NCBI GenBank assembly: GCA_031272005.1
Contig: JAISUQ010000060.1
Span: 1 to 54,599 of the forward strand
DNA length: 54,599 nt
From: Coriobacteriales bacterium
Lineage (GTDB): Bacteria; Actinomycetota; Coriobacteriia; Coriobacteriales; UBA8131
Direction of reading: 5' to 3'
Positions 7,659 to 16,402 of this stretch are shown here, one piece after another. The notes beneath the pieces were generated by a model. The model had not been told where the DNA came from, ran no database searches, and worked only from the letters and a program-made list of their open reading frames with translations. The position numbers and the translations under genes are program-made. How positions within the stretch are numbered: position 1 is the stretch's first letter; each line of letters starts with the position of its first letter.

Positions 7659-8858
7659 CTAACCCAACACCTGGGCCAGCCAGGGCCCGTACTCGCCGCT
7701 CCACATGCCCTCCAGCTGCCCAAACACCTGCTGCCAGTCGAACTGGTTTACAAACAGCAGCTCGGTGTAGTGCTTGTTGGTCACCGGGCGCGGATTGTTC
7801 AACAGGTAGAAGGCGTAGGTATAGGTGCAGGTGGGACACATCGTCACCACGGTCGCGCCGTCCGGGCAAAACGATAGCTTGCTATCAGTTTGTTTCTCCT
7901 GGCGGTCCAGGCTGAAGGCGCTGACCGCTCCGCCGGCGCCGCAGCAGCCGTTGAAGATTGCCGGGGTGGTGGCGTCGATACCCAGGGCGGCACAGGTCTG
8001 CTCCAGATAATCGCCGTCACGGTCCTGGCAGGATTTGGAGAGCCACAGCTGCTCGCGAGGCACTTCCTGGGTGGGGCTGAAGCTGTGCTCAGCCAGAAAC
8101 GCCGCCAGGCTCACAGTCTTGATGTCCAAAGCGTGCCGCGCCAGTGTCTGGCGCATCTCATTCACACAACCCGGACAGACACAGACCAGCTGCCGGGCCC
8201 CGGAACTCTGCAACTCGCTGGCTATGCGGTCGCAAAGTGCCTCGGCGCGGGCGTAGAATCCGGCGCTTTTCAGCGGCGAACCGCAGCACAGATCAATCAA
8301 TGTGGCCTTTCCGCCCAACTGCTCCACGGTGGTGAAGATCTCCCGTGTCAGCTCGGGGGCGTAAGCGGCCAGAGAGCAGCCGGGCATCAGGGCTATCTCG
8401 CAATCCGTGGCGCCCGACAGCCCTTCGCCCGGCAGATGACGCGTCAGGTCGGCAAAGCCGATGCCGTAAACCGCCCGATAGGCGGTAAAGACGTCCCACT
8501 CCTGATCCACCTGCACGCTGGACCAGCTGTCGCGCGGAATCAGGCCCAGGTTTTGAAAGTCCACGCGGGCATGGTAAATCAGTTTGGTGACGTCGTTGTG
8601 GGCAAAGCAGGTATTTTTACACTGGGTGCAGAAGAAGCAGCCGCGCACGGCCTGCACCAGCCGGGGGTTCTCGGCGATACGCTCGGCCAGTTCCTCGGGG
8701 GTGGTGGCGCCTCGCTGGGCAGCCAGCAGGGCCTTGGCTATTTCGCCTAAGGTCATATCGGCGGCAATCAGGGATTCGCAGGCATCGGTACAATGACCGC
8801 ATTGCGTGCACTGACCGGTGAATTCCCAATAGACCTGCGCGCAACTGAGCAGGCTCAT
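7659..8858 (-). CDS. Two-[4Fe-4S] CCG-domain (HdrD/GlpC-like) protein
   Basis: A 399-residue soluble iron-sulfur protein. Two ferredoxin-type clusters are at C17-C20-C23-C27 and C74-C77-C80-C84. Two cysteine-rich CCG-type repeats follow: PGCSL with LCCGSP and CVCPGC, then KSCQDRDGDY with NGCCGAGG and MCPTC. This is the layout of heterodisulfide-reductase subunit D, GlpC and LutA-like proteins, which carry electrons or reduce disulfides. The ATG is preceded by GGAGAG. It is the first gene of a two-gene unit with the FAD oxidoreductase and is driven by the TATAAT at 8913-8918. The link to the transhydroxylase downstream is inferred from position only. Confidence 0.82.
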   Translation of the reverse strand: MSLLSCAQVYWEFTGQCTQCGHCTDACESLIAADMTLGEIAKALLAAQRGATTPEELAERIAENPRLVQAVRGCFFCTQCKNTCFAHNDVTKLIYHARVDFQNLGLIPRDSWSSVQVDQEWDVFTAYRAVYGIGFADLTRHLPGEGLSGATDCEIALMPGCSLAAYAPELTREIFTTVEQLGGKATLIDLCCGSPLKSAGFYARAEALCDRIASELQSSGARQLVCVCPGCVNEMRQTLARHALDIKTVSLAAFLAEHSFSPTQEVPREQLWLSKSCQDRDGDYLEQTCAALGIDATTPAIFNGCCGAGGAVSAFSLDRQEKQTDSKLSFCPDGATVVTMCPTCTYTYAFYLLNNPRPVTNKHYTELLFVNQFDWQQVFGQLEGMWSGEYGPWLAQVLG

Positions 8859-8912
8859 ACTCTCTCCTTCCTCAGCTACCAGCCCTCTGGCGGTAATGCT
8901 GAACGGAGTCCA

Positions 8913-8918
8913 ATTATA
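8913..8918 (-). promoter_or_regulatory. -10 element for the Fe-S/FAD pair
   Basis: A perfect TATAAT on the minus strand lies about 55 bp upstream of the start at 8858. I see no good -35 at 16-18 bp spacing. Confidence 0.45.
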
Positions 8919-8948
8919 CCTGTTAGTCCAAGAGGGTTAGCACAGCCC

Positions 8949-8964
8949 GCCGGCTTCGGCCGGT
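8949..8964 (-). terminator. Tetraloop hairpin after the AbiEi-like gene
   Basis: A 6-bp GC-rich stem with a 4-nt loop (GCCGGC-TTCG-GCCGGT read on the plus strand). It lies about 165 bp downstream of the minus-strand stop at 9128 and upstream of the next promoter. A T-run is missing, so termination is uncertain. Confidence 0.3.
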
Positions 8965-9127
8965 TTCAGCCTGCTGTCCGGCCACAACCTCCAAGCCCCC
9001 ATTTACCCAGCCACCTTGCAGACAACACGATTATCTCTCCAAAAGAAGAACCCAGCCGCGCGCAGGCGTAAGCTTGCCGCCGGAGCGGTTACAGGTACAT
9101 GTAGGTTTGAGCGGTGCGCTCAGAGGT

Positions 9128-10315
9128 TCAGCGCCGGGGGACTCCAGCGCTGGACAATGTTGCGGCCAATGCATCCGGTTGCACCAGGTCCTCCCAACTC
9201 AGCCGCACGAAGCGATAACCCAGGTTGGTGATGCTGTTCTGGCGCAGGCGCTCCGCTTCCAGGGTGGCCAGATAGTCCTCGGCATTCTGGCCGTACTTCT
9301 GGCGGCCATCAAACTCCACGACCAATGAACCGCCGCCATTCTTGGCGTTTGAGAACAGCAGTTGTCCGTGCTGAGTGTCTGCATAGCGCAGGCTGCGTTG
9401 CAGCGAAGCAGTTGGCCAAAGCCCATCCACCCGCCCCAACAGCTGGCCGGTGCCAGGATGTTGGATGCCCACCTGCAGCAGTGGCGCCTTGAAGCCCAGC
9501 TCCACGCAGCGAGCCAGCAGCAGGGTCTCGGCTGGGGAATCCTGCTGGTCGGAGAAGTACAGGCCGGCCAGCAGCGCCTGCCTGAAACCTCGGCGCTGCC
9601 CAATCGCGGAGCATAGATTAGCATACTCGCACCATAGCAGCTCGGCAGCGGTTGAGGCCAGTCTGGTCTGACGCATCGCGGTGTAGGATTTGATGAATCC
9701 CCTGGCCCCAGGTTCGAGACCCTTCAAGTCAACTGCCGCTGGGGCAGTATACTGGCTGGTTTCAGCATCCAGGGGCAGCCTCACCAAAGCCTCAGTGATA
9801 TCGCCATCCAGTTCATAGCTGGCGCTGCGGGTGATGCCGCGCTCGCCAAGCAGCAGCTCGTGCAGCAGGTGGGCAGCAGCCAGCAGCGTCTCGCCCAGCG
9901 ATGCGGAAACCGCACACTCATAAAGCGTTACCGCCTCAGGCCGGCAGCCTCTGGCCGCATCGCCCAGGCCCTCATGCAGCACCAGGTCGGATGTGCGCTT
10001 GAGATACAGCGGCTCATCGGCGGCAAAGTGCAGCTTGCTGCTGGTCAATACCGGTGCGCCAGCCAGCGCCGCAGTGGTGATGCCCCAGGGCCGCAGATCA
10101 GGGTGGGTCAGCAGATAGGCCGCCGCTCTCAGGCGGTATTGCCCGGAGAAATCCTGCGCTGCGAACTCGGCAGCATCCACGTAGGCTCCATGTGTCAATC
10201 GCAGCAGCTTGCCCCGCCGCGCCTTCTGGGCCAGAGCCTGTTGTGTGACCTTGGCCGTCTTGGCCGTCAGCACCTGTTCGGCGAGTCCTTCCGAAACCAC
10301 ATATTGGTCAGCCAT
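9128..10315 (-). CDS. AbiEi-like antitoxin domain + DUF559 nuclease-like protein
   Basis: A protein of about 395 residues. The N-terminal region (VTQQALAQKARRGKLLRLTHGAYV, broken here for length: residues about 24-47) is the winged-helix type found in AbiEi antitoxins. The C-terminus (VEFDGRQKYG, then a GYRFVRLSWEDL strand) is a DUF559/Vsr-like endonuclease fold with a candidate D-x-(K/R) core. Such proteins are common and usually solitary in Actinomycetota; their role is unproven. No AbiEii nucleotidyltransferase is adjacent. I chose the ATG at 10315 because GGAGAAG lies directly upstream; an ATG 12 bp earlier is possible. Confidence 0.7.
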   Translation of the reverse strand: MADQYVVSEGLAEQVLTAKTAKVTQQALAQKARRGKLLRLTHGAYVDAAEFAAQDFSGQYRLRAAAYLLTHPDLRPWGITTAALAGAPVLTSSKLHFAADEPLYLKRTSDLVLHEGLGDAARGCRPEAVTLYECAVSASLGETLLAAAHLLHELLLGERGITRSASYELDGDITEALVRLPLDAETSQYTAPAAVDLKGLEPGARGFIKSYTAMRQTRLASTAAELLWCEYANLCSAIGQRRGFRQALLAGLYFSDQQDSPAETLLLARCVELGFKAPLLQVGIQHPGTGQLLGRVDGLWPTASLQRSLRYADTQHGQLLFSNAKNGGGSLVVEFDGRQKYGQNAEDYLATLEAERLRQNSITNLGYRFVRLSWEDLVQPDALAATLSSAGVPRR

Positions 10316-10450
10316 GGTCTTCTCCATCCAATGTGTTCAGACTGGATGCTCAGCCTGAAAGCACTTGTCACTTATTACTCAAACCAATATTGTACCAAAG
10401 TAAAGTAAAACTGCAATCCAAATGCCAACAAGGTTTAATTTCCGGCAATA

Positions 10451-10520
10451 ATGCGGAGGGGGCGAAGGGGGGCGAAAGGGTGCGAAGAAGTGCGAAGAGG
10501 TGCGAAGCGGTGCGGTGGGG
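10451..10520 (+). repeat. 10-bp tandem repeat in a 400-bp intergenic gap
   Basis: Seven contiguous 10-bp units, of which the clearest are GGCGAAGGGG, GGCGAAAGGG, TGCGAAGAAG, TGCGAAGAGG and TGCGAAGCGG. The purine strand is the plus strand. The period equals about one helical turn. Just downstream, the 14-mer TGCCGGGGRCTAAG occurs twice (from about 10560 and 10597). The rest of the 10316-10715 gap shows no gene. Confidence 0.75.
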
Positions 10521-10715
10521 TTACACGATTATGGTTGTGCGACAATGCGTTTGTCAAAGGTGCCGGGGGCTAAGACAGGAGCTATACCAGAAACCATGCC
10601 GGGGACTAAGGAACTGTAAGACAGGGGACATGACAGGAGATGTATCGGGGATACCACAGTTCTGACCATTGCATTATAGTGGTTCTGGCGCTTTCGCGAC
10701 AGCATTGGAGGGCAG

Positions 10716-11672
10716 ATGCGCATCAAAGGGCAAATGGACACCGATAATGGCACCGCCGAACGACCTTGGGTGCTGGCGCCGCATCAGGTGGCGGCTTACC
10801 TAGCACGCATCGGTTATGATGGCGATTGTCAACCGACCCCCCAAACACTTCAAGCCCTGCAACGGGCCCACCTGCTCAATGTGCCGTTCGACAATCTGGA
10901 CATCATGGCTGCCCGGCCGCTGGTCTGCGATCTGGGCGGGCTGTACGACAAAATCGTCGGCCAGCGGCGGGGCGGCATCTGTTACGAGTTGAACAGCCTG
11001 TTTGCCGCGCTGCTGCGCTCACTGGGGTTTACGGTGGAGATTTACTCGGCGCGTATCCCCGGCGAGCTGTATAACCAGGACTTCGATCACCTGTTGCTTG
11101 GCGTGCCGTTGGCCGGGCAGCTTTGGCTGGCCGATACCGGCTTTGGCCGGGGCAGCTTCCTGGAGCCGATATTGCTGCAGCCCGGGTTAGCCCAAGAAGA
11201 TGCCCGGGGCAGCTTTCGGATTGCCCGGATTGAGACGGCGACAAAGCCCGACTCGGCAACCGACGCAGATGTACGCCAGCCAACAGCTGCTGCAACCGAC
11301 ACAGACTCACGCCAGCCAGAAGCCGCCACAACCGATGCGCAAGCCGGCACCTGGCCCGCCTACCAGTTGTACTGGCAGCCACCGGGCGGCGAGCCTTCGC
11401 TGTCCTACAGCTTCACCACTCAGCCCCGCGCGCTGGCTGAGTTCGTTCCCCGTTGGACGCACTTCGCCACCGCGCCTGATTCGCGCTTCCGCAGCAACTC
11501 CCTGGTAGCCAAAGACACGCCGGACGGTCGAATCTCGCTGACCAGCGACCGCCTGCTCATCACCGCAGGTGGTCAGCAGCAGCGCATTGAGATTGCCGAT
11601 GAGGCTGCGTACTGCTCCGCGCTTTCTGAGCACTTCGGCATCACCTGGCCGGATGGGGAGCTGCCAGCCTGA
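10716..11672 (+). CDS. nat: Arylamine N-acetyltransferase
   Basis: A 318-residue NAT-family enzyme that transfers acetyl from acetyl-CoA to arylamines or hydrazines in the cytoplasm. The catalytic triad is visible: C89 (RGGICYELN), H125 (DFDHLLLG) and D140 (LADTGFG). The family is normally about 275-285 residues; the excess is a Thr/Ala/Asp/Gln low-complexity insert at about residues 174-211. The ATG follows GGAGGGCAG. It appears monocistronic. In gut anaerobes, NATs are known to acetylate drugs such as 5-aminosalicylate. Confidence 0.92.
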   Translation: MRIKGQMDTDNGTAERPWVLAPHQVAAYLARIGYDGDCQPTPQTLQALQRAHLLNVPFDNLDIMAARPLVCDLGGLYDKIVGQRRGGICYELNSLFAALLRSLGFTVEIYSARIPGELYNQDFDHLLLGVPLAGQLWLADTGFGRGSFLEPILLQPGLAQEDARGSFRIARIETATKPDSATDADVRQPTAAATDTDSRQPEAATTDAQAGTWPAYQLYWQPPGGEPSLSYSFTTQPRALAEFVPRWTHFATAPDSRFRSNSLVAKDTPDGRISLTSDRLLITAGGQQQRIEIADEAAYCSALSEHFGITWPDGELPA

Positions 11673-11818
11673 GGGAACAGTGGCTGATGGCCGTATGGTT
11701 TCTCCACCGCTGAGGTGCTGCTTTGCGTGCTATGGGCAGAGTCACCTCTCGCACACCAACCTATCGAAGCATTATCATAAGCAGCACAATTTCTACAGCC
11801 CACAGAAAGGGAGTCGAG

Positions 11819-14554
11819 ATGACTGATACACAGCGGGTGTTCGCGTTTGGCAAGGATGCCGCCGGCAACAATGTCACCGAGGGAAACCGGGACATGAAGT
11901 CGGTGCTGGGGGGTAAGGGAGCCAATCTGGCCGAGATGGCCTCCATCGGGTTGCCGGTGCCGCCCGGGTTCACCATCTCCTGCCAAACCTGCATGGAATA
12001 CTCGCGCGGCGGCAATCAGTTCCCGCCGGGTGCGGTAGAGGAGATTGAGAAGTACCGCCTGGACCTGGAGGCCCGGATGGGCAAGCGCATCGGGGACGCT
12101 GATGACCCGTTGCTGGTCAGCGTGCGTTCTGGTGCGCCATTCTCGATGCCGGGGATGATGGACACGGTGCTCAACCTGGGGCTCAACGACCAGAGCATCC
12201 AGGGCCTGATCAAGCAGACCGATAACCCCCGCTTCGCCTGGGACAGCTATCGGCGCTTCGTCCAGATGTTCTCCAAAGTGGTGATGGACGTGGACGGCGA
12301 CCTGTTCGAGAACGCCATCACAGCCAAGAAGATCACCCGTGGCGTCAGGGGCGACAACGAGCTTTCGGCAGAGGACCTGCAGGCTTTGGTGGAGGAGTTC
12401 AAGCAGATCTTCGCCAACAGCGTATCGGCCGAGCAATACCCGGAGCTGGTCCAGGATGGCAAGGTCAGCTTCCCGCAGGATCCCACCGTCCAGCTGGACC
12501 TGGCTATTCGCGCCGTCTTCGGCTCCTGGATGAACGACCGCGCCCAGCTGTACCGCAAGCAGAACAAGATCAGCGACGATTTGGGCACGGCGGTCAATGT
12601 GCAGTCGATGGTCTTCGGCAACAAGGGTGAGACCTCGGCCACCGGCGTGGCCTTCACCCGCAATCCGGCCAGCGGCGAGAACGAGTTCTACGGCGACTAC
12701 CTGATCAACGCCCAGGGCGAGGACGTGGTAGCCGGCATCCGCAACACCTCACCGATTTCGGAGCTGAAGGATGTCGAAGGCCTGCAGGAGGCCGGTCGCG
12801 AGCTGGAGGCGGTCTTCAAGACCCTGGAGAACCACTACCGCGATATGTGCGACATCGAGTTCACCATCGAGCAGGGCAAACTGTGGATGCTGCAGACCCG
12901 GGTGGGTAAGCGCACCGCCGCCGCCGCCCTGCATATCGCCATCTCGATGGTGGGCGAGGGGCTGATCAGCAAGCAAGAGGCGGTGCTGCGCATCGATCCC
13001 GCTCAGCTCGATCAACTGCTGCATCCGCAGTTCGACAAGAACGCCAAGTATGACGTGTTGGCCAAGGGTCTCAATGCCAGCCCGGGTGCTGCCGTGGGCG
13101 AGGCGGTGTTCTCCGCCGCCGATGCTGTGGCCGCTGCTGCTGCCGGGCGCAAGTGTGTGCTGGTGCGTTGGGAGACCAATCCGGACGACCTGGCCGGTAT
13201 GGTCGCCGCCGAAGGCATCCTGACCTCGCACGGCGGCAAGACCTCGCATGCCGCCGTCATCGCCCGCGGCATGGGTGCCCCTTGCGTCTGCGGCGTGGAG
13301 GCCTTGAAGATCGATGCTGAGGCCAAGCAGGCCGCCGTCAGCGGCAGCGACGTGGTAATCAACGAGGGCGATATGATTTCGATCGACGGCACCTCGGGCA
13401 TCGTGGTGCTGGGTGCCGTGGATCTGGTGTTGCCGGAGCTGTCGGGCGATTTGGACACCATCCTGGAGTGGGCCGATGAGTTCCGCACCTTGGGCGTGCG
13501 GGCCAATGCCGATAACCCCGAAGACGCCCAGCTGTCGCGGAACTTCGGTGCCGGCGGTATCGGGCTGTGCCGCACTGAGCATATGTTCCTCGGCGACCGC
13601 AAGGCCATCATCCAAAGCTTCATCCTCACCGACGACCCGGCGGTGCGCGACAAGGCTCTGGCCGATTTGCTGAAGGTGCAGACCGAGGATTTCTACGGCA
13701 TGTTCAAGGCCATGGATGGCCTGCCGGTGGTGGTACGCCTGCTCGACCCGCCGCTGCATGAGTTTTTGGATAACCCGCGTGAGCTGGAAGTCGAGATCAC
13801 CCGTCTGGAGATGTCCAGCGCCGATGCCGATTTGGTGATTACCAAACGCAAACTGCTCTCGCGCATCGATTCGATGGTGGAGATGAACCCGATGCTCGGC
13901 CTGCGCGGTGTACGCTTGGCCATCCTCAACCCCGAACTGGCGGCGATGCAGGTCCGCGCCATCGCCACGGCTGCCGCCCGGCTGATCAAAGAAGGCCTCA
14001 ACCCCAAGGCCGAGATCATGATTCCGCTGGTCAGCGTGACGCCGGAGCTGGCTACCCTGCGCCAGGAGGCCGAGGCTGTGCTGGCTGAGGTGGGTGCGGA
14101 GTTCGGTATCGAGTTGGATTTGCTGATCGGTACGATGATCGAGCTGCCGCGTGCCGCTGTCACCGCCGACGAGATTGCCAAGTACGCCGACTTCTTCTCC
14201 TTCGGCACCAACGATTTAACCCAGACCACCTTCGGCTTCTCCCGCGACGACGTGGAGAGCAAGTTCATCCCCCGTTACCTGGAGCGCAAGTTGATTCCGG
14301 TCAACCCCTTCGAGACCATCGACTCCGGTGTGGCCAAGCTGGTATCGATGGCCTGCGAGCTGGGGCGGCAGGGCAACCCCCAGGTGGAGTTGGGCGTCTG
14401 CGGCGAGCATGGCGGCGACCCGGACAGCGTGAAGATCTTCCACGGCATCGGCCTGGATTACGTCAGCTGCTCGCCCTATCGTGTGCCGTTGGCGCGACTG
14501 GCCGCCGGTCAGGCGGCGCTGGCCGAGAGCTTTGCCACCAGCGATAACCGTTAG
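11819..14554 (+). CDS. ppdK: Pyruvate, phosphate dikinase
   Basis: A 911-residue enzyme interconverting pyruvate + ATP + phosphate and phosphoenolpyruvate + AMP + diphosphate. The N-terminal nucleotide-binding domain starts SVLGGKGANLAEMA. The phosphohistidine swivelling domain has H477 in GGKTSHAAVIARGMG. The C-terminal PEP/pyruvate barrel includes FGTNDLTQTTFGFSRDD and the catalytic C861 in GVCGEHGGDP. The ATG is preceded by AAAGGGAG; an in-frame extension upstream is unsupported. In anaerobes it often runs glycolytically to save ATP. The family call is secure. Confidence 0.96.
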   Translation: MTDTQRVFAFGKDAAGNNVTEGNRDMKSVLGGKGANLAEMASIGLPVPPGFTISCQTCMEYSRGGNQFPPGAVEEIEKYRLDLEARMGKRIGDADDPLLVSVRSGAPFSMPGMMDTVLNLGLNDQSIQGLIKQTDNPRFAWDSYRRFVQMFSKVVMDVDGDLFENAITAKKITRGVRGDNELSAEDLQALVEEFKQIFANSVSAEQYPELVQDGKVSFPQDPTVQLDLAIRAVFGSWMNDRAQLYRKQNKISDDLGTAVNVQSMVFGNKGETSATGVAFTRNPASGENEFYGDYLINAQGEDVVAGIRNTSPISELKDVEGLQEAGRELEAVFKTLENHYRDMCDIEFTIEQGKLWMLQTRVGKRTAAAALHIAISMVGEGLISKQEAVLRIDPAQLDQLLHPQFDKNAKYDVLAKGLNASPGAAVGEAVFSAADAVAAAAAGRKCVLVRWETNPDDLAGMVAAEGILTSHGGKTSHAAVIARGMGAPCVCGVEALKIDAEAKQAAVSGSDVVINEGDMISIDGTSGIVVLGAVDLVLPELSGDLDTILEWADEFRTLGVRANADNPEDAQLSRNFGAGGIGLCRTEHMFLGDRKAIIQSFILTDDPAVRDKALADLLKVQTEDFYGMFKAMDGLPVVVRLLDPPLHEFLDNPRELEVEITRLEMSSADADLVITKRKLLSRIDSMVEMNPMLGLRGVRLAILNPELAAMQVRAIATAAARLIKEGLNPKAEIMIPLVSVTPELATLRQEAEAVLAEVGAEFGIELDLLIGTMIELPRAAVTADEIAKYADFFSFGTNDLTQTTFGFSRDDVESKFIPRYLERKLIPVNPFETIDSGVAKLVSMACELGRQGNPQVELGVCGEHGGDPDSVKIFHGIGLDYVSCSPYRVPLARLAAGQAALAESFATSDNR

Positions 14555-14590
14555 GGTAGTACGGAGCAAGTCCCAGCTTTGGGAGTCATT

Positions 14591-14643
14591 GTTGGGCGCG
14601 ATTCATCGCGCCCAACTCGATTTGCCATAACTGGGGCAAATCG
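14591..14643. repeat. Dispersed palindromic repeat copy with second hairpin
   Basis: GTTGGGCGCGAT and ATCGCGCCCAAC form a perfect 12-bp stem around TC at 14591-14616. A second stem CGATTTGCC/GGCAAATCG follows at 14618-14643. It is a variant of the palindrome at 1-62 and 1209-1366, and may serve as the transcription stop for ppdK. Confidence 0.65.
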
Positions 14644-14687
14644 GTTAAATTAGCACTCTACAGTCAAGCCAGCAAGGGGGCGACAGT

Positions 14688-15530
14688 TTGGTTGGCACAG
14701 AGTTGTTATCCATCAAGGAGTTTGCCGAATACACCGGCGTCAAGCAACACATCCTGCGGCATTATGACGACATCGGCGTCTTCTCGCCGGTGGAGCGCGG
14801 CGCCAACGGTTACCGCTACTATTCCCCCCAGCAGATAACCGCGTTGAACATGGTCAACGTCTACCTGGGCGTCAAGGCCATGCATCGCGAGATTGGCGAG
14901 TTCAACCAGAACCGCAGCCCCCAATCCACCCTGGATTTTCTGCGCCAGCAGGGGCGCAAGATCGACGCCGAGCTGAGCCGGCTACATGATGCCTACGCTA
15001 TCCTGCATCTCTATGAGTCGCTGATCAGCGAAGGGCTGACAGCCGATGAGGATCAGCTGCTGCTGCGGGAGTGCCCCGAGTTGCCGCTGTTTCTGGGGCC
15101 AGTCAACCAGTTCGCCACAGATGGACAGTTCTACAGCGACTTCATCGACTTCTGCCGCACTGCTCGCAGCGGCGGCATCAACCTCAGCTACCCGATCGGA
15201 GGGTTGTATCAGGACATCGACAGCTTCACTGCGGCCCCCGACCAACCGACCCGCTTCTTCTCCACCTCACCGCATGGCAGTCAGACCAAGCCGGCTGGGC
15301 GCTATCTGGTTGGCTATGCCCGCGGCTACTACGGTGCGTTGCAGGGCCTGCCGCAACGCCTCAGCCAGTATGCCGCCGAGCAGGGCTTGCGCCTGGACGG
15401 CCCGGTGTATGTGCTCTACGTGCTGGATGAGGTCAGCGTGGCCGATCCGAACCAGTTCCTGGCGCAGGCCTCGGTGCGGGTGCAGAAGCTGCCTAAGACT
15501 GCTGGGACGGATGGTCGCGGATCTCGTTGA
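14688..15530 (+). CDS. MerR-family regulator with ligand-binding C-terminus
   Basis: A 280-residue transcription factor. The N-terminal MerR winged helix reads LSIKEFAEYTGVKQHILRHY, then DIGVFSPVER and GYRYYSPQQ. A helical linker follows (about 80-125). The C-terminal about 140 residues look like a GyrI/BmrR-type effector domain that senses small hydrophobic ligands. The TTG at 14688 has GGGGG 9 bp upstream; another TTG 15 bp later is possible. Its 3' end overlaps a minus-strand small ORF by 38 bp. No target operon is obvious beyond its own promoter. Confidence 0.85.
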   Translation: MVGTELLSIKEFAEYTGVKQHILRHYDDIGVFSPVERGANGYRYYSPQQITALNMVNVYLGVKAMHREIGEFNQNRSPQSTLDFLRQQGRKIDAELSRLHDAYAILHLYESLISEGLTADEDQLLLRECPELPLFLGPVNQFATDGQFYSDFIDFCRTARSGGINLSYPIGGLYQDIDSFTAAPDQPTRFFSTSPHGSQTKPAGRYLVGYARGYYGALQGLPQRLSQYAAEQGLRLDGPVYVLYVLDEVSVADPNQFLAQASVRVQKLPKTAGTDGRGSR

Positions 15531-15672
15531 CCTCACGGCAGATGAATCCCAGCGCTTCCTGCCAACCGGCTTCGAAGGCTGTTTTGGTGATGTCGAACAA
15601 TGATTGTTCGGCGCGGTCGTGGACGTCACTGTCCAGGAAGTCCTGGAAAGCACGGATTCTGGCGTCATTCAT
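15493..15672 (-). CDS. Small protein coupled to sortase gene
   Basis: A 59-residue acidic cytoplasmic-looking protein (MNDARIRAFQDFLD...). I do not recognise a family. Its ATG overlaps the sortase stop (ATGAATGA), with AGGAGAT upstream, so it is likely translationally coupled to the pilus operon. Its 3' end runs 38 bp into the convergent MerR gene. It contains one Cys, several aromatic residues and an amphipathic pattern. Confidence 0.55.
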   Translation of the reverse strand: MNDARIRAFQDFLDSDVHDRAEQSLFDITKTAFEAGWQEALGFICREVNEIRDHPSQQS

Positions 15673-16402
15673 GATGGTTATCTCCTGTCGAAGTAGAAAC
15701 ACGTTCGCAATAGACTAAATATCTTTGATAGTTAGCTCCCAATGGATTGCAGGAACTCAAGGTCACAAGATCGCGACCGGGTTGGATCTTGATGCTGTCA
15801 ACGTCGGTAGGGCTGATGATGCGGGTCTGCACCACCCGGTAGACCAACTGCTCGCGGAAGTTGGTGATCAACACCTCATCGCCGATGGCCAGTTTGTGGA
15901 TATCGCGAAACATCGGCAGCGTCGCGCCGCGGTGCGCGGCAATCACACAGTTGCTGTCCGTGCCGCCGATGGGGTAGGAGGTGTTGGTCAGATGTACCGC
16001 CCCCTTGGCCATGTTGTCCTGGTTGGCGCCCAGATAGATGGGCAGCTCGACATCGATGCTGGGCAGAGAGATGAATCCGATGCAGTCATCTTCCAGTCCG
16101 TAGTCGCGCAGATCGACGGATGGCTGCTGATAGGAGAGAGCGTCGCAGAGATCAGACTGTCCGGTTTCGGCCAGGCGGCGGTTCTCTGAGAGGAGATACT
16201 GGTAGAGTTGTTCGTAGTCGCTGCCAGCGCAACCCTGGTTGCTCGCTGAGCTACTGCTGAGGGCGACAGCAGTCAGGAAGCTGCTCTTCTGCACAGCGAC
16301 CTGGCTTCGGTAGCGCCAATCCAGCAGCTGCGGATAGAGCAGGATTCCCAGGCCACTCAGCAGCAGGATGAGGGCCACTGCCACACTTATTGCTTTGCGC
16401 AT
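15665..16402 (-). CDS. Second sortase of the pilus locus
   Basis: A 245-residue membrane-anchored transpeptidase with one N-terminal hydrophobic helix (residues 5-23). The catalytic set is H157 (IAAHRGA), C218 (LVTLSSCNPLG) and R227. It lacks the DPF/DPW lid and the C-terminal helix of the neighbouring class C sortase, so it may anchor the finished pilus to the wall or accept another substrate. I chose the ATG with AAGGAGGG upstream, which overlaps the previous gene by 16 bp. Confidence 0.85.
   Translation of the reverse strand: MRKAISVAVALILLLSGLGILLYPQLLDWRYRSQVAVQKSSFLTAVALSSSSASNQGCAGSDYEQLYQYLLSENRRLAETGQSDLCDALSYQQPSVDLRDYGLEDDCIGFISLPSIDVELPIYLGANQDNMAKGAVHLTNTSYPIGGTDSNCVIAAHRGATLPMFRDIHKLAIGDEVLITNFREQLVYRVVQTRIISPTDVDSIKIQPGRDLVTLSSCNPLGANYQRYLVYCERVSTSTGDNHHE

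Noticed and set aside
10529..10753. Small minus-strand gene in the nat upstream gap
   Set aside because: No RBS or recognisable features; it overlaps the nat start and repeats.
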